A stretch of 13,788 nucleotides of DNA, taken from NCBI GenBank assembly GCA_002751075.1, contig NAOQ01000207.1, forward strand, positions 10,366 through 24,153, in the 5' to 3' direction. The DNA is from Ichthyophonus hoferi. Lineage: Eukaryota > Opisthokonta > Ichthyosporea > Ichthyophonida > Ichthyophonidae. Positions 1-9,761 of the stretch are shown here, piece by piece. The translations under genes and the position numbers were made by a program. The notes beneath the pieces were generated by a model. It worked only from the letters and a program-made list of their open reading frames with translations. It had not been told where the DNA came from and did not search any database. The stretch's first letter is position 1; each line of letters opens with the position of its first letter.

Positions 1-114
1 ATAATGCACCCTATTACACTATACTGTACTATCTATATCATACTATATTACCAATCACCTCACCTACCACCCACCACCTATCTTATCTAACGGTATCCTG
101 TCCTTACCCTACAG

Positions 115-2003
115 ATAATTCAGGCAAATTTCCGTTCCTTAACCAAATGTCAAACACGATAGAAGGTAACCAACTTGCTGTTAAAGAAACCATGATGCAG
201 CTCCGGATACTACTTCTACAACCGACTAGCTGTGATTCTTTTGTTCAGGTAGGGTACCTGTGTTTGTATTTGTAATTGGTTTATTGTCTCTTATTAGTAT
301 AATTAAACATATTTTTCTGCTTATCAGATTCTAGTTTTGTATTATATTATACCTTATCCCCTAAACCAATAACCACCAAATTAGTCTTCCACTAATGGCA
401 TTAATTATCTTTTATAGCCTTGATTACTTTTTCCTATCATATACATACTTATTATCTATTTAAATATTATACTACCTTTCTAAGGCTTGTCATCAATGGA
501 TTTAACAACATAACTATAGAAACAAACATTGGAATTGGTTATTCCTATAGTTGACTAACTAGTATTTCAATTATGCGATAATATTTTATTTACAACATCT
601 AATCACAGATTGGTAATGATAAAGAAATGTATCATATATGCGCCACGCCAGCGATCGAAGACTACCATTGTGTTGTTTTTTCATTTGCTGTTAAGTATGT
701 TCCATGTTCTTTTATTTATCATAGTCTGTTGCAACCTTATGATATATGATAATATAGTATATAATAATATGATTAATACAACACATTCCTATTATGCTTA
801 TATAATTGATATATTTATTATATCTTTTAACACAACTTACTGTCGTGTAGGGGAGCCAGAGATAATTTCGATTTGGAACAAGACATGGTCAAACAACACA
901 ACTGTCGAGTATATTATTTCAACCAGTGGGTGAAGGTTTCCGATGCGGTAGATACCGAAATCCGTATTTATCAAATCAATCTGGCAGAGGCTGATGATTT
1001 CAGTCAAAGGCGCAGTGCGTCTCATAAGTTGTTTTTCAATGATATGAGGTTAGTTTGCCTGAAGGATAAAGCTTTATGTGTATGTGTGCAGTGGCTGCAT
1101 AGATATATAAATTGATATATATATATAGTTAGTTAGAGACATACAGACAGGAAAAGTGGATGAAAAAGGTATGATTGCGGATAATACATACATATGCGAT
1201 ATTGTATTATAGATGTTATACGTACTAAGGTGTTATCTTTCCACTTCTCCACACAGACTTTCAACTATTAGAGCTTCAATGAGAGAGCCCAATATTGATA
1301 TTTTAAAATTTGATGTGGAGGGCAACGAATGGGCAGTGCTGTGCGATATGTTGGAGTCTGATGCATTGGTTAACGTAAAATTCTTGATTATTGAGGTAAG
1401 ATACTTGTGTGATTTCTATATATCTTATTATGCAAATATTATTATTTTCTCCTTGTGGTGGATTATAGATAGATGGAGTAAGACATACTTATATAATTAT
1501 GGCGAATAAAGAGAGAATGCGGTTTTTAGGAGTAAAAGTCATGTTTTGTGGGGTGTACTAGGATTGCATATTGGTAAACGTTTTCTAGGGAGGATATAAA
1601 TATATACTTCGGTATCTTTGCTTCTAAACTGGAAAAACAAATTGGTTGGTTATTTTAAACATATATGTGTGACGATTTGCATACAAACATTATTGTTATT
1701 TATTATGGAAAGGTTATTGTAATAATATATCAAATATAGGGGTTTACCCTTGATTCTTGGTATGTATTTTTTATATCTCTTTATGAAGTATTTATTAATG
1801 AAATATAACAGCTTCACCTTGACCGGACTACCGTATGGTATCGTGGACTCCAAATAGCTAGAGTGTTGAATGATTTGATGAAAATGTTTGAACTTGTTGA
1901 GATGAAAGCTAATCATGCTAGTGACACGTTAGGTGACTGGGGCTATCCGGATATACCACGGGTACCACGATTAGTGCTTAGAAATAGATTTTTGGTTCAA
2001 TAG
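115..2003 (+). CDS. METTL24-like (FkbM-type) methyltransferase, last five exons; 5' end outside the window
   Basis: The exons I read are 115-248, 609-694, 851-1048, 1257-1395 and 1812-2003 (stop TAG 2001-2003). All junctions keep one frame and use GT-AG borders (donors GTAGGG, GTATGT, GTTAGT, GTAAGA), giving 248 residues. The first exon opens after an acceptor at 111-114 with a branch-like CTAAC at 86-90, so at least one earlier exon lies to the left. Family marks: a Leu-rich stretch then PTSCDSFVQIG (exons 1-2), CVVFSFAV (exon 2, matching the VYSFG motif before the cofactor site), and ILKFDVEGNEW with FLIIELHL (exons 4-5), which match the FkbM LK-D-EG-EW and IEIH motifs. In this family the fold binds S-adenosylmethionine; the substrate of METTL24-like proteins is not well known. 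The usual G after VYSF is A here, and the usual FDP of the next strand reads FNQ, so activity may be reduced or lost. Membership looks secure; the substrate cannot be named. Confidence 0.85.
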
Positions 2004-2043
2004 AATTAGAAATAGAAATTCACTTTGAATAATATGAACTTAC

Positions 2044-2047
<4 letters not shown>

Positions 2048-2074
<27 letters not shown>
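2048..2074. repeat. (TA)n microsatellite
   Basis: An uninterrupted run of about 13 TA units lies shortly after the methyltransferase stop codon, probably in its 3' untranslated region. Such tracts vary in length between individuals. Confidence 0.95.
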
Positions 2075-2199
2075 GTTTCTCCGAGCTTTAATGACAGTTT
2101 TCCAAGTTTTAGCGACTCTAAAGTATGAAAATTATCAAGTTAGAAGATAAGACGTCATTCTCTACTACAAGGATAGGGGGAATTCTGATATCAAGTGAC

Positions 2200-2205
2200 A
2201 ATAAA
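2200..2205 (+). promoter_or_regulatory. candidate poly(A) signal of the METTL24-like gene
   Basis: A canonical AATAAA is followed by another A-rich AAAATAAAA-type stretch, about 200 bases after the TAG stop. In such AT-rich DNA the hexamer also occurs by chance, so the call rests on position only. Confidence 0.35.
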
Positions 2206-2957
2206 AAAATAAAATTGGAATACAAAGTTGATTTTGTGCAAGATATATTTGTTTGGTCTTAAAGAATAAACATATGTTCGGACATGGTTTATTATATAGC
2301 AGCAGGCATTGGCTGTTTCAATTTTGATCGATCATCTTGGATTGCCATTTAACACCATTAGGTTGCACTAACTATTTTTAAATGATTATAGTTTCATAAA
2401 GGAATACCTAAACTAATTAAATAAAATTTTAACACTTATCTATAAGAGATTGTGTGTTTGGGTATTATTTACTATCCCATTCATGGTATTCTTTAAATTA
2501 CACTTTAATTCGGACGGAGGGGTCACCCATCACCGGTAGAGCTTCATTACATTTGTCATTCACTGAAGTAGAGTTCAGGAACGTTACTGCCTCTACTTAT
2601 TATTCCCAACATACGTATAGAGGGCTTCCTGAGCTTTAACGACATTAAATTATGCAAACAATAATTTTTCACTTAATTTCTTTAAGTATTCTTGCCTGCA
2701 AAAATAATGAAAATCAAGATAATACTCCCAATACTGTAAGATGGCGCAAAACAATTTCCAATGTAACCAGACAAATGATTATCAATCACCATTACATGGA
2801 AATGTTTAGATGCATGCGTAGGTCTTTAGAAAAGGGAACTATTCTTGAATAAATTTTATTCCATAAAATATCACCATCAGCTTCATCATAAATTGATTTT
2901 CAAGAAAATTATAATTTACAAGGCATCCCCAAATGCGTAATAAATTTACCCGTGGTT

Positions 2958-5800
2958 TCATTCCAGTTCATGTCTATTAAGTCTCTCTGAGGCACTGTTC
3001 AACATTAGATTTCTTGGTATAATGTACAACTGCTGAATACCTTGGGGTTTACAAACTTTTATAAATCTCTCACTTTCAAACTCGGTCCTATTATCTGGTA
3101 GTACTTCCATAACTTTGTAACCACTCTGATTTCCCATTAAGTTGGTATACCCAATAAAATAATTAACCGTATCTCCTTTATATTTAAGTATGTACACCTT
3201 GAGATAATGTATAAAAATACAATAACTGTCAGGATCCATTCCATACTAGATGGGTATAAGGGTTAGGTCCACTAATGTACATAGATATCCTCTCAATAGG
3301 CCATGTTGTGAGATCAGTAGGTGGGTCATACAGTTTAGCCGAGTTTTTGAAGCGAGACCTATTCTTTAATATCATTTGATGTTTTTGTTTGAAAATTCAA
3401 TGTTTATACCTTTTGGTAAGTTTTTTTATTATAGGAACTCACATGCATCTATTACCTATATATATCCATATGACTCAGTAATACAATAATACTTGCATTG
3501 ACACAGTCATCTCAGTACCTCTGAAGTCGTTGCTTTATCTTTCCCAGAATTATTGTATTACTCTCATTCAAATATCCTGTTAACACATGTTACCATCCAA
3601 AGTAATAATCGCTTTTTATCTCCAAAAAAAATAGTAGAAACCCCAAGTCATGGTATAGTGATACCTTCAAAATTCTTACAAATATAGTTTGGCATATAAA
3701 TTAGACCCTCCAAACACAGTTGCCTACACATACCATTAATGATAATATCAATGATTGCTGTACCATAACTTGCAGAATGGAATGCCTAATTTGACCCCCA
3801 TCTCAAAGGAGTCCAAATGTCAAGTCAGTCTTTCACTAAAAAAGCATCACAGGGATTTACTAAAAAAATGTTGGTACCCACATCGTACAAAAGAACATCA
3901 TCTTGAATCTTACCTTTAACATTTGACGTAAATAGAACTTCACTGTAAAATAACGGGCTGATCCTGCATTTTCAATAAATGAAGATCCATCCAGAAACTT
4001 TCCTTGACAGTCCTTGTTTGTTTGTAGCTGTTTGGTCAGTTTGCCGTTGCATGTTTTTATACCGAACTCTCTCGTAGGGTCAGGAGATTTGGCACTGATA
4101 AAAACAGCATATGGAGGTAGTAGTTTATAATTTGGTTAATTATCTAATTATCCCTATGCATTAAGGCAAAAGCATGAGCCTCAGAAATATGTTTAATATA
4201 ACTGTAAATAGATCAATTATCATTGAGACATTATTATGTAAATAAAAAAAAGTGTTACAAGGGGGTATATATATTATTTTAGCAGCTTAGGGTAGTTTCT
4301 GATGCCGGGCATAAAGTCACATAATCATAATTAGGATCACTGGTGTAAATTTATTCAGTGTATTGGGGCAGGAGTGAAGTCGTTTTCTATGATTACCTTA
4401 TGCATTGCTGACTTCTCCTACTCTTCAGGGTCTAAGTTGCCTAGAATGCGATGCCTGGAATGCTGAGTAGCTGCAAAAAAGAATTGTCATTTTGCTTTTT
4501 CCATGACTTTCTTAATTTTTTGGGACAAAGACCTCTTCTTGTAGGTGACCAAGGCTCAGGATTAATTTGTATTACCCTTCACAAATACATTACATAGAAA
4601 AAAGGGGGCAGATGGCTCAAGACAGTCTGTACATAGGGGTCTGGGATGTTTGGGGAAGATGGGGGTAGAATATTTACCACCTCTCCAAATTCCATTAGAG
4701 TGGGGCATACCTCTAAGAAAATTAACTGTAAATGGTAAGGGTAAAACCATGCTAACCAAATGGATCCAATGCTTATATTCAAATCTAGAGACTCCACCTG
4801 ACAGAACAAAATAAATAGTCATCCCCACATAGTTTGCATGAGCTTCAGTCTTAAGTTCGTTCATCAGTTGACCTCTCAGTCTTTGTAATTATGTTAGAAT
4901 ACTTCTTGCTCTCTTTAGCATTATTCCCCAGAATTCTTCATTTATTAAATTCGTGAGATCTTTCACTGCCACGTTGCTGGAAATCCCCCTGGTCCTGCTT
5001 CAAAATGGTGACCCCCAGCCTGCATAGTCCCGGATTTGATATATCAAACTCTTTCTGTCCTGGCGGTTGCTGTTATTGCATTGTTTAACCTCAGGACAGT
5101 CAGGCTTTTTATGGTCCCTCTTTCTACAATGAAAAAAAATCCCGTAAAAACGGATTTCCAGTGAGAAATTGTATACATAGTTGAGGCCACAGACCTACTA
5201 GACATGATCTGATCATTGAAATCCCATTTTTTATTTTTTTTGCCATAAATGCAAGAGTGACATGAACATTATTCTTGCCACATTCATATGAGGCACAGAA
5301 GATTTTATACTAATTACTTTCATAAATAGTATGCAGGATGTGCAGGCTGATCATAATGGGATTTTGGATAAGACCCAGGGTTTCAAGCTCGCTCATGGTT
5401 ACTAATTGCTGTAGGATATGTTTTTATATTGACTTATTAAGACCCAACACTGCCTCCTGAAAGGATCTGGCAAATCTCACTACATACTCATGATTATGGT
5501 TGTGGTAAGCTTCCAACTTTTCCAGAGAAACAGTCAAAGATTCTTAAATAGTAATCTTCAGGCTGACTTGCAAGTCTTCTAGCATGCCTTTCCTAATGTG
5601 AGACCTGCCCTATCACTGCTGATTGGAGGCCTCAGTAAACAGAATTTATTTTCATAATGGACTTTTAGCAGGCGAATACAATTCATGTGACACGAAGACT
5701 TAAACATCTGCGGCCCAGTTTTAAAATGACTGCTTACTTTCAAAACCCCCAAAGAAAGGTATCATAATTCCAGTGGGAGTTCTCCACCCCTTCTCACTTG
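2958..5800 (-). mobile_element. broken Ty1/copia-like LTR-retrotransposon fossil
   Basis: Read on the minus strand, this region holds scattered pieces that fit a Copia-type polyprotein in the expected order. A CCHC zinc-knuckle-like piece (about 5096-5137, HCRKRDHKKPDC) stands for the nucleocapsid part of Gag. An integrase-core-like piece (about 2958-3239) has VMEVLPDNRTEFESERF, GIQQLYIIPRN and SASERLNR, matching the Copia motifs around the core acidic residues and the QNGVAERxNR signature. A stretch near 3880-3960 loosely recalls the LYDVLYVP segment before integrase. The copy is broken in many places, cannot be read as one protein and looks old. No pair of terminal repeats was recognised by eye, so the outer limits, especially the right one, are approximate. 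A Copia origin is well supported for the integrase piece and weaker elsewhere. Confidence 0.6.
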
Positions 5801-7197
5801 CTACCATGTAAATTTAATGTTCACGCTGGCCCACGGGTGCTATAGTCCTTAAACAATTAAACCAATGGGGGTAGTTAGCTAAAGAGCCATTTTAGTAAAG
5901 ATATATTATAATTGGATTATTAGGATAAAGGAAACAAAAACAGCCAATAAAAAATATTGCTCTTAAAATTTCATAATTTATATAGTATTTCACATAATAG
6001 GTCTAGGAGACCCAATAGAGTTGTCAGATCTTACCACGACACTTCAATACTTTTATGTCCTTATTTAGATAGTAAATTAACACATTTCCTCATTGATGTG
6101 AAAGCATTTATATACCGCATACTATGTATTGACAAATTTTGATCTACTAGTTAGAGAACGATATTTGATTACCTAAGGTAAGACTGATCATTGCATTGCT
6201 GCTTGTTATCAGGATTTTGGCCAAACTATGTGTTCATTTGCAGTTAACGATCTTGTAATAGCAATAAAACAGTATGTTTTTGCTAAGCTCTGCTTTATTT
6301 AAAAAAAAATGGTGCTCCATTGTACTTCCCAGTACTATTTAAATTTCATATTTAACTGAACGGACCCAAGTCTTTATTCTAATAAATATAACACATGCAA
6401 AAAGCAATGCAAAATTAATATAATTTACCCGTTAGCTATTTCATCCCATCCTTTATTGAGTTTTGCGTTAACAATCATTAATGATTATTTAAAATTTCTA
6501 GATTAGGACATATTAAAACAAAATCATATTTTATTGGAAAGCATACATTCAAAAAAAAACACATTTCTATTGAATGACAGATACTTTGTTTTTTTAGTCT
6601 CTTTTTTTACACATTTTGCTCCACAACTACATAGGTTGCAGCAAGAAAACCCGTTCTTGGAACACGTCAGTATTTTGTATTACACCTCTTCTGACACCCA
6701 CACTTGTATAACTCGCGGCATGTTTCTGCTTTTTTTTTTTTTTTTTTTTTCCAAAGTAGTTCAAACATGTTCCCATCCAGGTTCGCCCGTCTTCTGCCCC
6801 CAATTGGATGGGTCATGCAATTCTGCCTTTAGTACACGAGTTTATTCTCAGCAATGTGCCTGTTTAGATGCACGTTCAATGTGTTGCTTGAGGTATATGT
6901 TTAGGAATTTTTCTAGAAGAACTCAACATGAAAAAAACAATTTCCTGTTACTATGAAAGTGAACATAATCTCATACATCGTAAGATCAAAAACCACAGTA
7001 CTGAAGGACATGACACATCATCTTGAGGGAGCGATACATCAAAGAGAAGATCTTAAAAGGAGAGATTTGTCTGGAGTATGTCAACACTGGAGAGCCAGGC
7101 AGAGATCACAACTAAAGCTTTAGAACCTGTTTCATTTAACCACTGTGTTTAAATGTTAGGTATGATAGATACTTGCTTTTTTAGAATAGTATATCTA
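5801..7197. other. AT-rich region without a recognised gene
   Basis: I see no gene here. An open frame of 140 codons (6534-6956) spans the T tract, reads that tract as a run of Phe, and resembles no family I know; it is probably chance. The sequence from 6751 to about 6900 has a more balanced base composition than its surroundings and might be a transposed or retroposed piece. A 14-base word at 6261-6274 recurs at 9337-9350 (see findings). Confidence 0.45.
6730..6750. repeat. T21 homopolymer tract
   Basis: Twenty-one consecutive T residues form by far the longest homopolymer in the window. On the minus strand it reads as an A21 tail following the more GC-balanced block at 6751-6900, as left by reverse transcription of a polyadenylated RNA. 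It could equally be a simple-sequence expansion. Confidence 0.9.
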
Positions 7198-7370
7198 AAA
7201 AGGTTGGAGCATCTATTCCAACCGGAGTTTTCCTCAATATTTGTATTATTACTCATAAGAGGCGATTGATTCAAGTTAACAAATGTTAAATTTTATAGGA
7301 AATTGGTAATTTTATTTTTCTGTCTTTATTTTAGGGATGTAATCAATATTTAAATTGGGTATAATTACTA
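7198..7370 (+). repeat. direct repeat, copy 1 (outer part of the nested repeat)
   Basis: This stretch of about 173 bases is similar, in the same orientation, to 7866-8043. Shared blocks in order are GGAGTTTT, ACTCATAA, GGAAATT-GTAA, TTTCTG-TCT-ATTT-AG, TATTTAAATT and ATTACTA. By eye about 70% of positions agree, with small gaps, so the duplication is not recent. It directly abuts the left arm of the inverted repeat. Confidence 0.8.
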
Positions 7371-7377
7371 TGAAGAG

Positions 7378-7594
7378 GTAGGTAGGGGCTTACTTGATTT
7401 CTTAATTGAAGAGGAGTAAGTTTGCTTATGTTAAACTAAACATTGAACGTTCTAGTTCTAAAACTAATCTTGAAGTATATTAACCAATCGGAAAACTGCT
7501 TCTGATTAGCTTAATTAAACTTATTCCAATAATGGCTGAGAGATCCTGTAATATACAAAATGTAGAATCAGAACATTAAATGTTATGTAACAGT
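7378..7594 (+). repeat. inverted repeat, left arm
   Basis: This arm pairs with 7628-7856 on the opposite strand. Matching blocks, comparing it with the reverse complement of the right arm, include ACTTGATTTCTTAATT, CATTGAAC, TATATTAACCAAT, TGTAATAT-CAAAATGTAGAATC and AAATGTTATGTA. The inner and outer ends are the best matched; the middle has gaps. A transcript could fold into a hairpin of roughly 215-base arms with a loop of about 35 bases. Confidence 0.8.
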
Positions 7595-7627
7595 ATGTGT
7601 TAGTGGTAAACACAGTTTAGGAAAGGG

Positions 7628-7856
7628 TGCTACATAACATTTGGTTTTCCGATTCTACATTTTGCATATTACATAATCCCATTAGTTTGATGAGCGATTA
7701 TCCTAAACCAATTTAGAGATAAGTGTAATTAGAATAATTAGGAGACGAATTTCTATTGGTTAATATATTTCAAGCTTTAGGACTAAAATGTTCAATGCTT
7801 ATTAGTTAAACATAAACTTATTCCTTAATTAAGAAATCAAGTTGGCCCTCGCTCAT
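7628..7856 (-). repeat. inverted repeat, right arm
   Basis: This is the partner of 7378-7594, separated by a spacer of about 35 bases that itself contains a small GTGTT/AACAC stem. It is slightly longer than the left arm because of extra bases in its middle. No open frame or transposase-like sequence lies between the arms, so a non-autonomous foldback or MITE-like element is the most natural reading. Confidence 0.8.
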
Positions 7857-7865
7857 TACTGTCTT

Positions 7866-8043
7866 GAAGGGTTGAAAAATCCATTCTAATAATGGAGTTT
7901 TTCTTAAACTTAGCACTATCACTCATAACAGATATAATTGCTTCTAGTTAAGAAACAATAAATTTCCTCGGAAATTAGTAACTTTATTCTTTCTGCATCT
8001 ATTTCAGATGGGTAAGCCGTATTTAAATTAAATGTTATTACTA
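7866..8043 (+). repeat. direct repeat, copy 2 (outer part of the nested repeat)
   Basis: This is the second copy of the stretch at 7198-7370 in the same orientation. It begins just after the right inverted-repeat arm and ends at ATTACTA, after which the two flanks differ. Both copies carry a pyrimidine stretch ending in AG (TTATTTTAG in copy 1, CTATTTCAG in copy 2) that resembles a splice acceptor, but neither is followed by a recognisable exon. Confidence 0.8.
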
Positions 8044-8744
8044 GTTCGCCTCTGGCTCTGGCTCTGTTGTAGGCTTTGGTATCTCACATCCAGCAGTTGG
8101 TAATCCATCGGGTAATACCCTGTTGTTTTGTATATTTTCTTGTTGTCAGTTTGAAGATGGAAATTATGATAATTTAACTATAGCTTTGAGGACAGTGTGG
8201 ATGTACAAAATTGATTCTTCAGAAGTAGACATCAGTGGAAAGACGCAGGGTTAAAGTGAAGTATTTTTAGTATTCCGGGATTATTGCCATGATAGAATTA
8301 CTTGGTTTTGAGACCATGATAAATTTAGAAAGTTTTCTCTACTATCATGTCAGAAATAAAAAGAAACAGGTTCGTTCTCTGTGACTTATGCCTGTTTAGA
8401 ATTGAGGGAACACTCAATAATTAAGGAGTGTTTAACACGTCTCTTTACTTACAAAAGGTATATCTTTGCTCAGACATTTTGTATTATTAAACAAATCAGC
8501 ACAAGTTGCAGTTAGTTAGGCAGTCAGTAGTTGGCAGATGGCTCATTGAGACTCCCGAGGGATTTTGTAGAGGATACGTTGTCATGGGCTGAATAAAGAT
8601 GGTTGAGTGGCTGTTCTTTGCAGACTGTGTTTGTGAGCACCCAGTTGCCCCAAAACAAATATAGACTGCTGTAACTTACCCTGGTGGTTGCAAGATTGTA
8701 GAGTCGTTGGTAAAAGCTTCCGAATTTGTCTTAAGCAAGATGCT
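8044..8744. other. spacer without a recognised gene
   Basis: The sequence has fairly balanced composition at its ends (a CTCTGG-type run at 8050-8066 and a mixed stretch at 8500-8740). No open frame, splice-site pair or motif that I can support is present. Older repeat remains are possible. Confidence 0.4.
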
Positions 8745-9045
8745 AACAATCTAATCACATAGGTTAATAGTTGGCCGACCAGAATTCGGCCTCTTACAAT
8801 TGGGCTAAAAATGGCAAAACTGATTCTAGTGGGCTGAGACTCCTATAAATTTAATCACATGTGCGGATAGTAGGCTAGAATTCTCCCTCTCATGATTGGA
8901 TAATAATGACAAGATTAATTCTAGTGGGCTGGGATGATACACGGTAACAATCTAATCACAACACATAGGCTAATAATAGGCCAGAACTCAGCCTCCTACA
9001 ATTGGGCTAAAGATGACAAAATTAATTATTAGTGTGTTGATCAAG
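8745..9045. repeat. three tandem copies of a unit of about 100 bases
   Basis: The word [CT]TAATCAC recurs at 8751, 8851 and 8952, giving periods of 100 and 101 bases. Each unit then continues through TAATAGT/AATAATAGG, GGCC-GA-TTC-GCCTC, ACAATTGGGCTAA-AATG-CAAAA and ATT-TAGTGGGCTGAGA-type blocks. Copies 1 and 3 are closest in their first half, and copies 1 and 2 in their last part. Copy 1 contains a perfect GGCCGA/TCGGCC stem at 8773-8791, which is partly kept in copy 3. The unit does not continue to the left or right. Confidence 0.85.
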
Positions 9046-9761
9046 CAATACTTTATCTGGATTAAAAATATACGAGCTGAAGTGGCCTATTATGCGGTTA
9101 TAAAAATTTTACCGTTGGCGGATTTAATTTTGAGTGATTTTCTTGGAGTGGCCTTTAGCGCTAATGTGAGATGTCTGTCTCTGATTGAATGCTTATTATA
9201 GAAGAACTCGGATTTTAAAGGAATTTGGCCCGAATTGCTCCGAGTCAGGGCCACCAAAATTGATCTATTAACTATATACTGTGTGTTTGATCCAATAGAT
9301 TCATATTTTGGAATTAGTTTATCATGTTTTGATTAGGCAATAAAACAGTACTGTTGTTTAACAGAGCCGTTTGTGAAAATTGAATAAACATAATTTCCAT
9401 GATTGACACGATGTCCATTGGTCTGAAGTCAGTGATGCAAGCTTATAATAGTCGACTGTAAATATTTATTGGTTGATATGAATGAAAGCAAATTCATTAA
9501 AATCAATGCTGTAAGCCTCTGGAATACCTCTTACTATTATTTTAATTGGCTATTTGTTTGTATGATGGTGATATGTATTATATGTCATAACAATATTATT
9601 ATTGACATAGTGTTAGTATTAATTTTCAATACATGTAACCTAACCCAACATACATTATTATACTCTCAAGCAGAAGCACCTGTCACTCTGCCTTAACGTA
9701 TATTGCGCATCACAGAACACAAAGAACACAGTACTGGATAGTAAGCGATTATATATCACTC
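9046..9761. other. region upstream of the FYVE/START gene
   Basis: No gene is supported here. A perfect 7-base inverted repeat (ACTCGGA at 9206-9212, TCCGAGT at 9239-9245) encloses a near-palindromic AATTTGGCCCGAATT core and could fold as a hairpin. The open frame at 9469-9696 is a low-complexity Ile-rich translation and probably chance. The last 100 bases or so should hold the 5' untranslated region and promoter of the gene starting at 9762; I see no certain TATA box. Confidence 0.4.

Larger units (their letters stand above)
2004..2957. other. AT-rich spacer downstream of the methyltransferase gene
   Basis: No convincing gene is seen. The first part should be the 3' untranslated region of the methyltransferase gene; an AATAAA at 2200-2205, followed by more A-rich sequence, is a plausible poly(A) signal about 200 bases past the stop. 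The open frames at 2454-2639 and 2652-2852 are short and show no splice context or familiar motif. Two similar short motifs lie at about 2102-2135 and 2629-2662 (see findings). Confidence 0.5.

Noticed and set aside
2454-2852. Two consecutive short open frames (61 and 66 codons)
   Set aside because: No splice sites join them, neither has a known motif, and length is within chance for this AT-rich DNA.
4562-4864. Minus-strand open frame of 100 codons
   Set aside because: It falls within the retrotransposon fossil and shows no host-protein motif; not an independent gene.
6780-6788. Pol III B-box-like GGTTCGCCC, hinting at a tRNA or SINE
   Set aside because: There is no A box at the right distance and no cloverleaf; the match is too short to support.
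6534-6956. Open frame of 140 codons
   Set aside because: It runs through the T21 tract as poly-Phe, has no recognisable domain, and its composition changes abruptly at the tract; probably chance.
8745-9045. CRISPR-like array
   Set aside because: The repeats are diverged units of about 100 bases without constant repeat and variable spacer, in a eukaryotic setting.
9013-9201. Open frame of 62 codons beginning in the third tandem copy
   Set aside because: Its start lies in repeat sequence and the translation is nondescript.
9469-9696. Open frame of 75 codons just before the FYVE/START gene
   Set aside because: The translation is low-complexity and Ile/Tyr-rich, it is in a different frame from the large gene, and no splice link is visible.
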